Assembly (NCBI GenBank): GCA_964639965.1
Contig: CAZXGI010000002.1
Span: 22,333 to 86,332 of the forward strand
Length of the DNA: 64,000 bases
Direction of reading: 5' to 3'
DNA from: TMED23 sp964639965
GTDB taxonomy: Bacteria > Pseudomonadota > Alphaproteobacteria > Rhodospirillales > UBA2165
This document shows, in pieces, positions 1 through 8,068 of the stretch; positions within the stretch are counted from its first letter, which is position 1, and every line of letters starts with the position of its first letter. Under the pieces are notes generated by a model. That model was given only the letters and a program-made list of their open reading frames with translations. It was not told where the DNA came from and searched no databases. The translations under genes were made by a program, and so were the position numbers.

Positions 1-48
1 ACAAAGGATCGTCGTGGCGTGCCAATTAGGATAATTATTTGTAGACAT
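1..48 (-). CDS. hslV: ATP-dependent protease peptidase subunit HslV, N-terminal fragment
   Basis: The first 48 bases read on the minus strand give 16 codons starting with ATG at 48, and the gene runs off the window edge. The translation MSTNNYPNWHATTILC matches the alphaproteobacterial HslV start, a short propeptide with a Trp-His pair followed by Thr-Thr-Ile-Leu. HslV is the threonine-protease chamber of the HslVU complex, and by family knowledge the first Thr (T12 here) becomes the N-terminal nucleophile after processing. The residue before it is Ala; I recall Gly as more usual. It is divergent from the histidine operon, a common arrangement in Alphaproteobacteria. The call rests on 16 residues plus context. 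Confidence 0.75.
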   Translation of the reverse strand, partial: MSTNNYPNWHATTILC

Positions 49-222
49 ATTTTGGTGCCCTTTTTCTTTTTTCTTTTTATACAGTTGGATGTATGTTTAA
101 AAGCACCAATAGTCAATCAGGTGTTATTAATCCACTTTATGTAGAGTTTAAATAACTAGCAAATTTACTTTGATCCTGTTAAAAGACCCCGATCCAAGAC
201 AAAATTTTGTGGAGGAAATAAA

Positions 223-834
223 ATGGAGCAAGCTGATCGTATAGCCAGCGTTGAACGTATCACGAAAGAAACGCAAATTAACGTCATGATAAATCTTGAT
301 GGGGCCGGAAGTTGTGATATTTCAACAGGTATTGGTTTTCTTGATCATATGTTGGAACAATTATCCCGTCACAGCTTAATTGATCTCGAAATCAAGGCTA
401 TTGGTGATCTCCATATTGATTTTCATCATACAACAGAAGACACTGGTCTTGCCATTGGTGAGGCAGTAAAAAAAGCACTTGGTAGTCGAATTGGAATCAA
501 TCGGTTTGGATCTGCTTTGTGTCCATTAGATGAGGCGTTGACACGCGTCGTTGTTGATTGTTCAAATCGACCGTATTTAGTTTGGAGAGTTGGCTTTTCA
601 CGATCAAAGGTTGGTGATTTTGACACCGAGTTATTTAGAGAGTGGTTTCAGGCTTTTGCTCAGGCGGCCGGCTTGACAATTCATGTTGAGAATTTTTATG
701 GCGAAAACAATCACCACATTATTGAATCAAGTTATAAAGCGTTAGCTCGTGCACTTCGACAGGCACTTGCCATTGATGCCCGTGCCGCCGAAATTGTGCC
801 TTCGACTAAAGGAACCTTGTCTGATAATAAATAG
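223..834 (+). CDS. hisB: Imidazoleglycerol-phosphate dehydratase HisB
   Basis: Catalyses the sixth step of histidine biosynthesis, dehydrating imidazole-glycerol phosphate to imidazole-acetol phosphate. The 203-residue protein is the monofunctional form, with no fused phosphatase domain. The metal-binding motifs are intact: HHTTED at residues 68-73 and NNHHIIE at 162-168. A strong ribosome binding site (GGAGG) lies 8 bases before the ATG. It opens a co-directional cluster running through hisE, with a DUF2628 gene inserted after it. The upstream 174 bases shared with hslV should hold divergent promoters, but I see no convincing -35/-10 pair there. Confidence 0.97.
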   Translation: MEQADRIASVERITKETQINVMINLDGAGSCDISTGIGFLDHMLEQLSRHSLIDLEIKAIGDLHIDFHHTTEDTGLAIGEAVKKALGSRIGINRFGSALCPLDEALTRVVVDCSNRPYLVWRVGFSRSKVGDFDTELFREWFQAFAQAAGLTIHVENFYGENNHHIIESSYKALARALRQALAIDARAAEIVPSTKGTLSDNK

Positions 835-846
835 AATATTTAAGGC

Positions 847-1251
847 ATGCGTATTTATACCATATATGAACTGAATGATAAAATGCCGAGCATAGTTCCA
901 ATTAAGGAGGGCTTTAATTGGTTTGCGTTCATATTTCCACTACCTTGGGCGCTATTAAACTCTTTGTGGTTAGTGGCTTTGACGTTTTTGATGATTTATT
1001 TTTTTTTGGGGTGGTTATTAATCGTATTTGGGGGAAATTATGTTGCCCAAACTATAGCGTTTTCTGGATTAGCGTTAGCCATAGGTTGGATGGCAAATGA
1101 TTTAAAACGCAGTAATTTAATTAAGCGGGGTTATAAAGAGGATGCAATTTTGTTAGCTGACAACAAAGAAAGCGCCATTTCAAGATATGTTGCGATAAAG
1201 CCTGACCAAAACATGGAAACGCCCCGTAATAGAGGGGGTGGTCCTTGGTAA
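847..1251 (+). CDS. DUF2628 domain small membrane protein
   Basis: A 134-residue protein of the DUF2628 family, function unknown. After a short N-terminus it has a long hydrophobic region, residues about 24-85, readable as two or three membrane segments beginning with the family-typical aromatic stretch FNWFAFIFPLPWALL. The C-terminal part (about 88-134) is polar and probably cytoplasmic. It lies 12 bases after hisB and its stop overlaps the hisH start, so it is almost certainly co-transcribed and translationally coupled with histidine genes. Such an insertion between hisB and hisH is common in alphaproteobacteria, but nothing in the sequence says it acts in histidine synthesis. Confidence 0.8.
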   Translation: MRIYTIYELNDKMPSIVPIKEGFNWFAFIFPLPWALLNSLWLVALTFLMIYFFLGWLLIVFGGNYVAQTIAFSGLALAIGWMANDLKRSNLIKRGYKEDAILLADNKESAISRYVAIKPDQNMETPRNRGGGPW

Positions 1252-1901
1252 AACTAAAAAGTGCCATCTGTCCAGTAATTGTTGATTATGGTTCTGGCAA
1301 CATAAGGTCAGTTTTAAAAGCTTTTGAACATGTTAATGGGAATGAAGGAGTTTTATCGACTAACAATCCGGCGGACCTCAAAGATGCTAGTCATATTGTG
1401 TTGCCTGGTGTGGGATCTTTCGCAGATTGTAAATCCGGATTGTTGGCTTGTCCTGGCTTGTTGGAGGAGTTAATTGAGCAGGTTATTGAAAAAAGAAAAC
1501 CATTCTTGGGAATTTGTGTTGGCATGCAACTAATGGCTACTTTGGGAAAAGAGCACGGAGAAACCAGAGGTTTCAATTGGATTCCTGGACAAATTGTAAA
1601 AATTGTGAGAGATGATATCAACGTTAAAATCCCGCATATGGGTTGGAATGAATTACACTTTAATAAAATCAATCATCCCGTTTTAAGGGGCCTTAAAGAA
1701 GGGGCCCATGCTTATTTTGTGCACTCTTATTATTTTGAAAACATGAATTCCGAACACGTTTTGGCTAGCGTAGAATATGGAGGCCGAATAACAGCTATTG
1801 TAGGTAAAGATAATTTAATTGGCACCCAGTTTCATCCTGAAAAAAGCCAGAAATTTGGCCTGGATTTTATTAAGAATTTTTTGAAATGGGATGGCACATA
1901 A
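1245..1901 (+). CDS. hisH: Imidazole glycerol phosphate synthase, glutaminase subunit HisH
   Basis: Class I glutamine amidotransferase that releases ammonia from glutamine and channels it to HisF. The catalytic triad is present: Cys91 in GICVGMQL, and His197 and Glu199 in QFHPEK. Length (218 residues) is normal. The start is a TTG at 1245, overlapping the end of the DUF2628 gene by 7 bases, with a purine-rich AGAGGGGG stretch upstream; no ATG or GTG lies closer to the conserved VDYGSGN region. Its stop overlaps the hisA ATG by one base (TAATG), suggesting coupled translation with hisA. Confidence 0.96.
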   Translation: MVKLKSAICPVIVDYGSGNIRSVLKAFEHVNGNEGVLSTNNPADLKDASHIVLPGVGSFADCKSGLLACPGLLEELIEQVIEKRKPFLGICVGMQLMATLGKEHGETRGFNWIPGQIVKIVRDDINVKIPHMGWNELHFNKINHPVLRGLKEGAHAYFVHSYYFENMNSEHVLASVEYGGRITAIVGKDNLIGTQFHPEKSQKFGLDFIKNFLKWDGT

Positions 1902-2638
1902 TGATATTTTTTCCAGCAATTGATTTGAAAGACGGCCAATGTGTTAGATTGGTTCGCGGAGATATGAATTTAGCAACAGTTTTTGCCAACGATCCAGCAA
2001 AACAGGCGAAAAAATTTCAGGATTCTGGTTGCGTTTGGCTGCATGTGGTTGATCTTAATGGCGCTTTTGCGGGTCATTCTGTAAATGGGGAGGCTATAGA
2101 TGGGATACTTGCTGCAACAGATATCAAAGTTCAGTTAGGGGGAGGTATTCGGGATCATTCCATGATTAAATTCTGGTTGGATAAAGGTGTTTCGCGAGTC
2201 ATTTTAGGAACCGCTGCTCTCAAAGAACCTCAGTTTGTAAAAAGCGCGTGTGAGAAATTTCCGGGTCAGATTGCAGTTGCTATTGATGCCAAAAGCGGAT
2301 TTGTTGCCGTTGAAGGCTGGTCAAAAATTTCTCAAGTGACTGCTTTGGAACTTGCGAAGTCATTTGAAGGTGTGAATGTATCCGCAATTATTTATACAGA
2401 CATTAATAGAGATGGAGTAATGGGTGGTCCAAACACATCTGCAACAATAAAACTAGCGAGGGAAATTTCAACTCCTGTAATTGCCTCGGGAGGGATTTCA
2501 TCTATTGACGATCTCCATGATCTAAAAACTGCTGGCCGAGATTTGCTTTTCGGTGTCATTTCTGGGCGCGCCATTTATGATGGTGCAATTGATCCGGCCG
2601 AAGCTGTTGCTGTATTGCTTGGAGAATCTGATGCTTAA
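1901..2638 (+). CDS. hisA: Phosphoribosylformimino-AICAR-phosphate isomerase HisA
   Basis: TIM-barrel isomerase of the fourth histidine step (ProFAR to PRFAR). From the ATG at 1901 the protein is 245 residues and begins MIFFPAIDL, the canonical HisA start, so I prefer this to the in-frame ATG at 1886, which adds five non-conserved residues inside hisH. The catalytic aspartates are Asp8 (AIDL) and Asp129 (VAIDA), and the phosphate-binding glycine motifs (LGGGIR, ASGGIS) are intact. It overlaps hisH by one base and hisF by eight, so the three genes form one translationally linked block. Confidence 0.96.
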   Translation: MIFFPAIDLKDGQCVRLVRGDMNLATVFANDPAKQAKKFQDSGCVWLHVVDLNGAFAGHSVNGEAIDGILAATDIKVQLGGGIRDHSMIKFWLDKGVSRVILGTAALKEPQFVKSACEKFPGQIAVAIDAKSGFVAVEGWSKISQVTALELAKSFEGVNVSAIIYTDINRDGVMGGPNTSATIKLAREISTPVIASGGISSIDDLHDLKTAGRDLLFGVISGRAIYDGAIDPAEAVAVLLGESDA

Positions 2639-3389
2639 AGCGCGAATTATTCCTTGTCTTGACGTTGATAAGGGACGCGTAGTAAAGGGTGTGAATTTTA
2701 TTGATTTAATTGATGCTGGAGATCCCGTTGAACAAGCAAAAATCTATGATTTAGCTGGTGCAGATGAATTGTGCTTTTTGGACATTACAGCTAGCGCTGA
2801 AGGGCGAAATATTATTTTTGACGTGGTTTCAAAAACAGCTGAAAAATGTTTCATCCCATTAACTGTTGGCGGCGGTGTTCGTGTTTTGAACGACATACGT
2901 AAATTACTATTGGCCGGTGCAGATAAGGTGACAATTAATACGGCGGCCATTGAAAACCCAGATTTTGTTAAAGAGGCAGCATTAAAATTTGGCAGCCAGT
3001 GTATCGTTGTTGCGATTGATGCGAAACGAAATGGTGATCGTTTTCAAGTTTTTACTCACGGCGGGCGAAAGAAAACAGGCATAGATGCGATAGAGTGGGC
3101 GGTACGGATGGCGGATTACGGTGCCGGGGAAATCTTGCTCACATCCATGGATAAAGATGGCACAAAATCGGGATTTGATATTAAACTTACGAAGGCAGTT
3201 GCCGATGCTATTTTTGTTCCGGTAATTGCCTCTGGTGGAGTTGGCGAGTTAGAGCACATGGTGGAGGGAGTGCGAGACGGTAACGCTAGTGCCGTTCTGG
3301 CAGCTTCGATATTTCATTTTGGTGTTTATAGTATTAAAGAAGTTAAAAGATATATGGAAGCAGCTGGTATTCCTGTTAGGAGGGTTTGA
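2631..3389 (+). CDS. hisF: Imidazole glycerol phosphate synthase, cyclase subunit HisF
   Basis: Cyclase half of IGP synthase, a TIM barrel that condenses HisH-derived ammonia with PRFAR to give IGP and AICAR. Starting at the ATG at 2631 the protein is 252 residues and opens with the canonical MLKARIIPCLDV; the open frame extends 78 bases further upstream inside hisA, but that extension is not conserved. Catalytic Asp11 and Asp130 (VVAIDA) occupy the family positions. An AGGAGG at 3378-3383, at the very end of hisF, serves as ribosome binding site for hisE. Confidence 0.97.
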   Translation: MLKARIIPCLDVDKGRVVKGVNFIDLIDAGDPVEQAKIYDLAGADELCFLDITASAEGRNIIFDVVSKTAEKCFIPLTVGGGVRVLNDIRKLLLAGADKVTINTAAIENPDFVKEAALKFGSQCIVVAIDAKRNGDRFQVFTHGGRKKTGIDAIEWAVRMADYGAGEILLTSMDKDGTKSGFDIKLTKAVADAIFVPVIASGGVGELEHMVEGVRDGNASAVLAASIFHFGVYSIKEVKRYMEAAGIPVRRV

Positions 3390-3391
3390 AA

Positions 3392-3712
3392 GTGCAAAAA
3401 AAATCTGGTGAAACTTTAGACTGTCTTTTTGAGGTGATAGAAAGTCGCAAAGGTACAAGCCCCGATTCATCCTACACGGCTCAACTGTTTAATGCTGGAA
3501 CACCTCAAATTGCTAAAAAGATTGGTGAGGAATCTGTTGAAACAATCGTAGCGGCGTTTGATGATCCAAAGAATGTAGCATCTGAAAGTGCGGACTTAAT
3601 TTATCACCTTCTTGTGCTTTGGTCCGCGGTCGGAGTTAAGCCAGCTGATGTCTGGGCTGAATTAAATAAGCGTCGGGGTGTCTCGGGTTTAAATGAGAAA
3701 GGATCAAGATAA
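3392..3712 (+). CDS. hisE: Phosphoribosyl-ATP pyrophosphatase HisE
   Basis: All-alpha MazG-like pyrophosphatase performing the second histidine step (PR-ATP to PR-AMP). About 106 residues, standard for a stand-alone HisE. The GEESVE and AFDD metal-binding motifs and the ESADLIYH helix are intact. I chose the GTG at 3392, 8 bases after AGGAGG; a TTG at 3386 is in frame but sits only 2 bases from the Shine-Dalgarno. No hisI follows, so the cyclohydrolase step must be encoded elsewhere. Confidence 0.95.
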   Translation: MQKKSGETLDCLFEVIESRKGTSPDSSYTAQLFNAGTPQIAKKIGEESVETIVAAFDDPKNVASESADLIYHLLVLWSAVGVKPADVWAELNKRRGVSGLNEKGSR

Positions 3713-3732
3713 TAAAGAGAGGGATTGTGGAA

Positions 3733-4092
3733 ATGGTATATGATAAGCAAAATATATTTGCTAAAATATTACGTGGGGAAGTTCAATGCGAAAAAATCTA
3801 CGAAGATGATAGCTCTTTGGCGTTTAATGATATTAATCCTCAAGCCCCAATACATGTGCTCGTAATTCCTAAAGGTGAATATGTCTCATTAGATGATTTT
3901 ACAGCTTATGCAACAGAATCGGAAATTACGGGTTTTTTTAGGGCTGTTGGCAATACAGCGCGCAAACTAGGTCTTTCATCTCCAGGGTATCGTGTGTTGG
4001 CTAATATAGGAATCAACGGGATGCAGGAGGTTCCGCACCTTCATGTTCATATTATGGGAGGTAGGAAAATGGGAGCTATGGTCGTAAGATAA
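3733..4092 (+). CDS. HIT-family (HinT-like) nucleotide phosphoramidase/hydrolase
   Basis: A histidine-triad protein of about 119 residues. The triad HLHVHI lies near the C-terminus, and the conserved FxDINPQAPxHVLVIPK block is present. HinT proteins hydrolyse purine nucleoside phosphoramidates; the cellular substrate is not defined. The ATG at 3733 stands 9 bases from GAGAGGG, a better spacing than the in-frame GTG at 3727. It is the last gene of the histidine cluster, 20 bases after hisE, a frequent alphaproteobacterial association. The C-terminus ends in MGAMVVR rather than the usual proline-containing tail. Confidence 0.92.
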   Translation: MVYDKQNIFAKILRGEVQCEKIYEDDSSLAFNDINPQAPIHVLVIPKGEYVSLDDFTAYATESEITGFFRAVGNTARKLGLSSPGYRVLANIGINGMQEVPHLHVHIMGGRKMGAMVVR

Positions 4093-4190
4093 AAATAATT
4101 TTATGAAATTGTGTTAACCACTCACTAATCCCTTGTTGGTAAATTGTTAAAACGTATATTGCGTATAGATAAAACCCCCTTGAATTTTCA

Positions 4191-4529
4191 ATGGTGGAAA
4201 ATGATAAAATGGCTGACGAAGAAGCATTAGAGACTACAGGAGAAACGAATGAGCCAAGCACAATTGGCGAAGTTATGGGTGCGACTGCTGATGCAGCTTT
4301 AAACGGAGTTGATATTGATGTGGTGGCGGTTTTAGGTACCGCAGATCTAAAGATTAGTCAGATTCTACAGTTGGGTCGTGGTGCTGTAGTAGAATTAGAT
4401 CGGTTGATTGATGAGCCGATCGATATACGAGCAGAACGGCAACTTGTTGCGCGTGGTGAAGTTGTGATTGTGGAAGATAAATTAGCAATACAGTTAACCG
4501 AAGTTGTTCGTAGCAGTCGTTCAAAGTAA
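4191..4529 (+). CDS. fliN: FliN-like flagellar motor switch / surface-presentation protein
   Basis: A 112-residue protein whose C-terminal 70 residues form a FliN/SpoA domain: the stretch LGRGAVVELDRL, then IDEPIDI, then VARGEVVIVEDK and a short basic tail. The first 40 residues are acidic and probably disordered, as in many FliN proteins. FliN forms the distal C-ring of the flagellar switch with FliM and FliG. No other flagellar gene is in the window, so the gene is isolated from its usual cluster. An in-frame ATG at 4209 is an alternative start with GGTGGA about 10 bases upstream. A type III secretion SpoA protein is possible but less likely. Confidence 0.82.
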   Translation: MVENDKMADEEALETTGETNEPSTIGEVMGATADAALNGVDIDVVAVLGTADLKISQILQLGRGAVVELDRLIDEPIDIRAERQLVARGEVVIVEDKLAIQLTEVVRSSRSK

Positions 4530-4576
4530 TTTGTTTTGTGTGACAAGAAAATCTAATTTTTCAGTAGATCTGGCCT

Positions 4577-5281
4577 TTGAAAAAAAACATTCTTCCACTT
4601 TCTAACCTTAAAATACCTAACCATACGGACACAATGCCTGTAATTGGTTACGGGACAATGCTTTACCCAAAACCCGATCGCGCCGTGGCACTTATCGCTC
4701 ATGCACTTGATTCTGGCTATCGCCACATCGACACGGCGCGAAAATATGGTTCTGAGCTGTGGGTTGGTGAAGGTATTAAGGCTTCGGGGGTGTCGCGAAA
4801 AGATGTTTGGGTAACCACCAAGGTTACTGAAGATAATGCTAAAGCCGACGATTTTGCATATTCGGTTAACACTAGCTTAGAAACGCTCGGACTCGATTAT
4901 GTTGATTTATTATTAATTCACTGGCCACAACCACGGGTNNNNNNNNNNNNNNNNNNNNNNNNNNNNNNNNNNNNNNNNNNNNNNNNNNNNNNNNNNNNNN
5001 NNNNNNNNNNNNNNNNNNNNNNNNNNNNNNNNNNNNNNCCACTCTTGCGTGATATAGCTTCATCAAATTCTAAAACTGTAGCACAGATTGCCCTACGTTG
5101 GCTGATTCAACAATCAGATATTAGTGTTGTACCGAGGGCCCTAGAATTTTCTGAGATCGAGGAAAATATCGATCTTTTCAATTTCAATTTGAGCGAAACG
5201 GAAATGCAACTTATTTGGGCTTTAGGAGAGAAAAACGTGCGAATTGTTGATCCCGAGGTTCGTCGTCCGGTCTGGGATTAA
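4577..5281 (+). CDS. Aldo/keto reductase (2,5-diketo-D-gluconate reductase type), interrupted by assembly gap
   Basis: NADPH-dependent aldo/keto reductase. Before the gap the protein carries GYRHIDTARKYGSE (catalytic Asp and Tyr), TTKV (catalytic Lys) and LLIHWPQP (catalytic His), the complete AKR tetrad. After the gap come the C-terminal NADPH-binding elements (QIALRWLIQQ, VVPRA) and the terminal PVWD. The visible parts sum to about 201 residues, while DkgB-type proteins have about 270, so roughly 70-80 residues are missing although the N run allows only 33-34 codons. The start could be TTG at 4577 or the in-frame ATG at 4634, which gives the family-like MPVIGYGT. Substrate unknown. Confidence 0.85.
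   Translation: MKKNILPLSNLKIPNHTDTMPVIGYGTMLYPKPDRAVALIAHALDSGYRHIDTARKYGSELWVGEGIKASGVSRKDVWVTTKVTEDNAKADDFAYSVNTSLETLGLDYVDLLLIHWPQPRXXXXXXXXXXXXXXXXXXXXXXXXXXXXXXXXXXPLLRDIASSNSKTVAQIALRWLIQQSDISVVPRALEFSEIEENIDLFNFNLSETEMQLIWALGEKNVRIVDPEVRRPVWD
4939..5038. other. Assembly gap of 100 N
   Basis: Exactly 100 consecutive N bases inside the aldo/keto reductase gene. The round number suggests a placeholder for a gap of unknown size. Flanking coding sequences are parts of one AKR protein, and family length implies about 210-250 missing bases. Confidence 0.98.
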
Positions 5282-5380
5282 AGCTAACGTTCGTAAAAAA
5301 TTTAATTTCCTTAAAGTTATTTTGGCTCTAGCAGTTCAGTTCGCAAACAGGTTCAATTCAAACTGTAAATACTTAGGAAC

Positions 5381-6319
5381 TTACAATTTTTCAATAATTT
5401 TATCCCAAATTGTTGATTCAAGTTTTACCTCGTTGAAGCGGTTTATTTCTTGTAAACAAGTTGGTGAAGTAACATTAATTTCTGTCAAATAATCACCAAT
5501 TACATCAATGCCTACAAAAACCAGGCCCCGCTCTTTAAGTGTAGGTCCAATCGATTTACAGATTTCCTTTTCTCGCTTTGTTAGAGTACATTTTTCAGCC
5601 GTTCCTCCTACGTGTAAATTAGATCTAGATTCACCCTTTGCCGGAACCCGGTTCAAAGCTCCCGCAGGCTCTCCATCTATTAAAATTATGCGTTTGTCTC
5701 CATTTCGGACAGCAGGTTCATAGCGCTGGACGATTATTGGTTCGCGATAAACATTGCCAAACATCTCTAGTAACGAGTTAAAGTTTTCGTCATCCTGTTT
5801 GACATGAAAAACCCCAGCCCCACCATTACCAAATAATGGTTTGATTATGATGTCTTGATACTTTGTTCGGAAATTTCTTATTTGTTTTTTATTGGAAGTG
5901 ATTAAAGTTGGTGGCATTAAATCTGGGAAATGGGTGATAAAAATTTTTTCTGGTGCATTTCGAACCTGGGTAGGATCGTTCACAACTAACGTTTTCGGGT
6001 GTATATGTTCTAGCAAATGGGTTGCCGTAATATATGACAAATCAAATGGAGGATCCTGCCGCATTAAAATTATATCAACCTCTGCAAGATCGATAATTTT
6101 CTTGGTGCCCAGCGTGAAATGATCGCCAATCTTAGGTCTTACTTTAAGAGTGCTTGCTGTAGCGAATACGCGTCCATCGGTTAATGCTAAATCTTTTGGG
6201 AGATAGTGATATAGCTCATAGCCACGTAATTGTGCTTCAAGGGCAAGAACAAACGTGCTATCTGTTGAAATATCAATGGAATCAATAGGATCCATTTGAA
6301 TCGCGACTTTTAAGGCCAT
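5381..6319 (-). CDS. gshB: Glutathione synthetase GshB
   Basis: ATP-grasp ligase joining gamma-glutamylcysteine and glycine, 312 residues, normal for the prokaryotic GshB family. Visible blocks: N-terminal VAIQMDP, the RQDPPFD loop, VNDPTQVRNAPEK at about 114-126, the ATP-grasp loop KPLFGNGGAGVF at about 160-171, and the C-terminal metal-binding segment GIDVIG followed by EINVTSP. It is convergent with the aldo/keto reductase and lies upstream of nothing else on its strand. With BON-lipoprotein and rsmI behind it, it fits the common alphaproteobacterial rsmI-(yraN)-gshB neighbourhood, though no yraN is present. Confidence 0.96.
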   Translation of the reverse strand: MALKVAIQMDPIDSIDISTDSTFVLALEAQLRGYELYHYLPKDLALTDGRVFATASTLKVRPKIGDHFTLGTKKIIDLAEVDIILMRQDPPFDLSYITATHLLEHIHPKTLVVNDPTQVRNAPEKIFITHFPDLMPPTLITSNKKQIRNFRTKYQDIIIKPLFGNGGAGVFHVKQDDENFNSLLEMFGNVYREPIIVQRYEPAVRNGDKRIILIDGEPAGALNRVPAKGESRSNLHVGGTAEKCTLTKREKEICKSIGPTLKERGLVFVGIDVIGDYLTEINVTSPTCLQEINRFNEVKLESTIWDKIIEKL

Positions 6320-6423
6320 ATATTAGATGTCCTTTTTTGTTAGCAAGAAAATACAATTAGAGCAGATCTTAATTAATACAAATTATAGCGTAAATACTAA
6401 AACGCAGTGTGTTAATTATTTAG

Positions 6424-7011
6424 CTATTTTTTTATACGCACATGACTAATTACGTTACGGACGAATTTGGTTTTTTCTGCGTGTTGTTTCACACGTTCAT
6501 GTTCTGCTCTATTTTGCGCAATACCAATAAGATATACTGTACCATTAACTGTTTCTATTGTGTAATTAATGGAATAAACATTTTGATCAAACGTTAAATT
6601 CGATTTGATTTGAGCGGTAATTAGAGAATCTTGAGCAATGTTTGAAATTGTGGAATTACGGCCAACTTGGATTTCATTAATTACGTCTTTGACATCATTC
6701 ACTTTCCAAGCAAGTCTTACGGCTTGGTCTGTAATTTTAGTGTTTTTGCTTGCCCCAGTTAAAAGAACGCGGCCCTCATAGACCTCGACCCCAATAGTTG
6801 CGGTTAATTTGATACCTGCTTTGATAAATTTTTCGAGTATAAGTGCTTCAATTTGAAGATCTTTCGCCCTTCCTTTAATACCTCGCTCCTGAACTGCAGC
6901 TACACCAACAGTTGCCCCGGCGCCTATTAGGGTTGTGCAGCTCGAAATAAACGGCAATAAAAAAAAGAGCGTTATTAATGATAAAGTTGAACCATTCATC
7001 AGACGCATCAT
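6424..7011 (-). CDS. BON-domain lipoprotein (DolP/OsmY-like)
   Basis: A 195-residue exported protein. The N-terminus has a hydrophobic signal (residues about 9-22) ending in FISSC, a lipobox with Cys25, followed by a glycine/alanine-rich stretch. Two BON domains follow, about 46-115 and 125-193, each with the repeated glycine-containing VxLTG / VYLIG turns. In Escherichia coli the two-BON lipoprotein DolP supports outer-membrane integrity at division sites; a similar envelope role is inferred. The start has an AGGGGTTT Shine-Dalgarno about 9 bases upstream. It lies between rsmI and gshB on the same strand. Confidence 0.88.
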   Translation of the reverse strand: MMRLMNGSTLSLITLFFLLPFISSCTTLIGAGATVGVAAVQERGIKGRAKDLQIEALILEKFIKAGIKLTATIGVEVYEGRVLLTGASKNTKITDQAVRLAWKVNDVKDVINEIQVGRNSTISNIAQDSLITAQIKSNLTFDQNVYSINYTIETVNGTVYLIGIAQNRAEHERVKQHAEKTKFVRNVISHVRIKK

Positions 7012-7123
7012 TAGTATAAACCCCTATTGAAAAAAATTAATATAGCAATACTTTATTAATTGGTAACTAACGTACAATAAAACAAATTATATATACGCAA
7101 AAAATGATTTTTTTTAACCATAT

Positions 7124-8002
7124 TTACCGGAGATTTGTTTTAGACAGTTTTATTGCTCTAGTATAAACTTGACGTTTAGGTAGCCCTGTTTCATGAGCAA
7201 TTTTTATTATTGCATCTCGCCGAGACAGGGTTTGGAGTTCTTCTAATAGAAGCGTATCTAGCCGGCCGTCTGAGGGCTTGGGTCTCATTGGGGGCGGAGC
7301 AATTATAATTACAATTTCCCCTTTTGGTGCGCCGGCGTTAAGATAGTGTTTGCTGAGTTCTATTAATGTGTCGCGTCTTACTTCTTCATGACGCTTAGTG
7401 AGTTCCCGAGCTATAGAGGCAGGTCGATTTCCTAATTGTTTAACCATATCTTTTAAAGTAGCGTTTAATCTTTTGGCTGATTCGTAAAATATTAACGTTG
7501 TTGGTACGTTCGCTAGCTCTTGTAGTTCTTTGCACCGTTGCTTTGTTTTTGAACTCAAAAATCCCGCAAATAAGAACCGATTTGTTGGCAGCCCGGAGAG
7601 TATTAAACCCGCAATTGCAGCATTGGCGCCTGGCAGTGCTGTAATGCCGTAGGCACAGTCAACGCATTCTTTAACCAACTTATATCCTGGATCTGAAATT
7701 GTGGGTGTCCCTGCATCGGAAACGAGTGCAACCGAACCACCTTTTCGTATTGTACTAAGTAATGCGGGGCGCATTCGAGATGCATTGTGTTCATGGTAAG
7801 GTTTCATATTTGTTTTTATTTTGTGCTTAGCGAGTAATTTTCCGGTTACGCGGGTGTCTTCGCAGGCAATGACATCAACATTTCTTAGTATCTCAATTGC
7901 CCTTAAACTCAGGTCTAGCAAATTGCCAATCGGTGTAGCCACTAAATAAAGACCAGATGGTAACACTGGATTTAAACTGGTAACATCTGGTTTACTTCTC
8001 AT
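7124..8002 (-). CDS. rsmI: 16S rRNA (cytidine-1402-2'-O)-methyltransferase RsmI
   Basis: SAM-dependent tetrapyrrole-methylase-fold enzyme that 2'-O-methylates C1402 in the decoding centre. The 292-residue protein has the N-terminal LVATPIGNLLDLSLRA motif, CEDTR at about 47-51, the SDAGTPTISDPG loop near 94-105, and the C-terminal PKRQVYTRAI helix typical of RsmI. It starts with ATG preceded by AGGAGGTCCC. It is divergent from the LpoA-like gene, with 66 bases between the starts, an arrangement often conserved in this class. Confidence 0.97.
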   Translation of the reverse strand: MRSKPDVTSLNPVLPSGLYLVATPIGNLLDLSLRAIEILRNVDVIACEDTRVTGKLLAKHKIKTNMKPYHEHNASRMRPALLSTIRKGGSVALVSDAGTPTISDPGYKLVKECVDCAYGITALPGANAAIAGLILSGLPTNRFLFAGFLSSKTKQRCKELQELANVPTTLIFYESAKRLNATLKDMVKQLGNRPASIARELTKRHEEVRRDTLIELSKHYLNAGAPKGEIVIIIAPPPMRPKPSDGRLDTLLLEELQTLSRRDAIIKIAHETGLPKRQVYTRAIKLSKTNLR

Positions 8003-8068
8003 GGGACCTCCTTTATTTATAAAAATCGAACAATAGAGAAATCAGGTTTTATAAAAAAGTCTTTTATT

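Noticed and set aside
5340..5370. T-loop-like GGTTCAATTC sequence, possible tRNA fragment
   Set aside because: No acceptor, D or anticodon arms fit around it; lies in a short convergent spacer.
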